DNA of 53,605 nucleotides. Origin: Sulfurimonas sp. (GTDB taxonomy: Bacteria; Campylobacterota; Campylobacteria; Campylobacterales; Sulfurimonadaceae). The notes under the pieces are model-generated. The model was not told the DNA's origin and made no database searches. It was given only the letters and a program-made list of their open reading frames with translations. The translations under genes and the position numbers were made by a program. Shown piece after piece: positions 52,420-53,605 of the stretch (within the stretch, counting starts at the first letter, position 1; each line of letters begins with the position of its first letter). The stretch spans positions 3,231-56,835 of the forward strand of contig JAQTWZ010000010.1 in the NCBI GenBank assembly GCA_028689055.1, read 5' to 3'.

Positions 52420-53605
52420 ATGGCAAAAGAAAAGTTTGAGCGTAATAAGCCTCACTGTAATATCGGTACTATCGGTCACGTTGACCACGGTAAAACAACT
52501 TTAACGGCAGCAATTACTGCAGTACTAGCAGTAACAAATGGTGCTAAAATGATGGATTACGATGCAATCGACAATGCACCTGAAGAAAGAGAGCGTGGTA
52601 TTACTATCGCTACTTCACATGTTGAGTACGAAACTGATAATCGTCACTACGCACACGTTGACTGTCCAGGTCACGCGGACTACGTTAAAAACATGATTAC
52701 TGGTGCTGCTCAAATGGACGGTGCTATTCTTGTTGTTTCTGCAGCGGATGGCCCAATGCCACAAACACGTGAGCACATTCTTCTTTCAAAACAAGTTGGT
52801 GTACCATACATCGTTGTTTTCATGAACAAAGAAGATATGGTTGACGATGAAGAATTATTAGAACTAGTAGAAATGGAAATTCGTGAACTTTTGGATATGT
52901 ATGATTTCCCAGGTGACGATACTCCAATCGTAGCGGGTTCTGCAAAAGAAGCTCTTGAAGAAGCTAAATCTGGAACACTTGGTGTTTGGTCAGCTAAAAT
53001 CCAGAAGTTAATGGCTGAAGTTGATAGATATATTCCTCAACCACAACGTGAAACTGATAGAGATTTCCTTATGCCAGTTGAAGATGTTTTCTCAATCTCT
53101 GGACGTGGTACAGTTGTAACAGGTCGTATTGAACGTGGTACAGTAAAAATCGGTGATTCAATTGAAATCGTTGGTATTAGAGATACACAAACTACAACTG
53201 TAACTGGTATCGAAATGTTCCGTAAAGAAATGGCTGAGGGTGTTGCAGGTGATAACTGTGGTATTCTAGTTCGTGGTATTACAAAAGATGGTGTTGAGCG
53301 TGGTCAAGTACTTTGTAAACCAAAGTCAATTACTCCTCATACTAAATTTACAGCTGAGATCTATGTACTAAGTAAAGATGAAGGTGGTCGTCATACTCCA
53401 TTCTTCACTAACTACCGTCCACAATTCTATGTACGTACAACAGACGTAACTGGTGCTATTACTTTACCTGAAGGTACAGAAATGGTTATGCCTGGTGATA
53501 ACGTAAGTATCACTGTTGATTTAATTCACCCAATCGCTATGGAAAAAGGTACTAAGTTCGCTATCCGTGAGGGTGGAAGAACTGTTGGTGCTGGTGTTGT
53601 AGCTG
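52420..53605 (+). CDS. tuf: Elongation factor Tu (cut by window end)
   Basis: 395 codons are visible, lacking only the last few. GTP motifs: [32 protein letters not shown] (NKxD) and the SAK-type GSAKEAL. EF-Tu brings aminoacyl-tRNA to the ribosome. GGAGGACACA precedes the ATG. It is codon-biased and carries none of the two over-represented words. The tRNA-Thr-Tyr-Gly-Thr-tuf order equals that of E. coli tufB. Confidence 0.98.
   Translation, partial: MAKEKFERNKPHCNIGTIGHVDHGKTTLTAAITAVLAVTNGAKMMDYDAIDNAPEERERGITIATSHVEYETDNRHYAHVDCPGHADYVKNMITGAAQMDGAILVVSAADGPMPQTREHILLSKQVGVPYIVVFMNKEDMVDDEELLELVEMEIRELLDMYDFPGDDTPIVAGSAKEALEEAKSGTLGVWSAKIQKLMAEVDRYIPQPQRETDRDFLMPVEDVFSISGRGTVVTGRIERGTVKIGDSIEIVGIRDTQTTTVTGIEMFRKEMAEGVAGDNCGILVRGITKDGVERGQVLCKPKSITPHTKFTAEIYVLSKDEGGRHTPFFTNYRPQFYVRTTDVTGAITLPEGTEMVMPGDNVSITVDLIHPIAMEKGTKFAIREGGRTVGAGVVA

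Overview
The window looks like a chromosome segment from a Campylobacterota (Epsilonproteobacteria) species, probably a Sulfurimonas-like sulfur oxidiser. The evidence is low GC content, many TTG and GTG starts, weak -35 boxes with strong TATAAT -10 boxes, and the gene content (DUF177-rpmF-plsX-fabH, two PPK2 kinases, a SulP transporter, NhaA, type-2 LeuA, and a tRNA-Thr-Tyr-Gly-Thr-tuf cluster). The genus is an inference.

Layout. 1-1875: a truncated gene for a degenerate helicase-domain-like protein, divergent from a DEAD-box RNA helicase. 1931-12810: an EF-hand protein, then an envelope ABC system (LolA-like periplasmic protein, two FtsX/MacB-type permeases, an exported protein, an ATPase and an outer-membrane barrel). 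This system is split by an oppositely oriented, AT-rich three-gene cassette (6344-10075) encoding a dGTPase-like HD hydrolase, a NucS-like PD-(D/E)XK protein and a membrane coiled-coil protein. The cassette is the best candidate for an undescribed, defence-like system. 12903-16183: leuA and glnA. 16310-22775: a phosphate and polyphosphate region (pstC-pstA-pstB-phoU on minus; a basic coiled-coil protein, two PPK2s and pstS on plus) with Pho-box-like repeats before both pstC and pstS. 23086-31345: a VWA/metallopeptidase-like protein, a Pif1/RecD-like helicase, a small lipoprotein, peroxiredoxin, metK, ferredoxin, ndk, and DUF177-rpmF-plsX-fabH. 31346-32425: a palindromic element, a HIT protein, and a probable transposase relic with a strong hairpin. 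32426-44117: guaA, SulP, a Sel1 protein, nhaA, pyk, a repeat-rich gap, a polyprenyl diphosphate synthase, transketolase and SelO. 44118-51738: a large phytase-like/choice-of-anchor lipoprotein, an AEC transporter, a thioredoxin-like protein, a HicA-like protein, YceI, a SpoU methyltransferase, YaaA and an MBL-fold phosphodiesterase. 51748-53605: a consensus promoter, four tRNAs and tuf (cut by the window end).

At the scale of the whole window, two 8-base words are strongly over-represented. AAACGCAG occurs 45 times and CATGAGCG 26 times on both strands, counted by eye, against roughly one each expected from base composition. They occur in different reading frames of unrelated genes and are absent from the inserted cassette, so they look like genome-wide DNA signals (uptake, Chi-like or segregation words) rather than protein-driven patterns.
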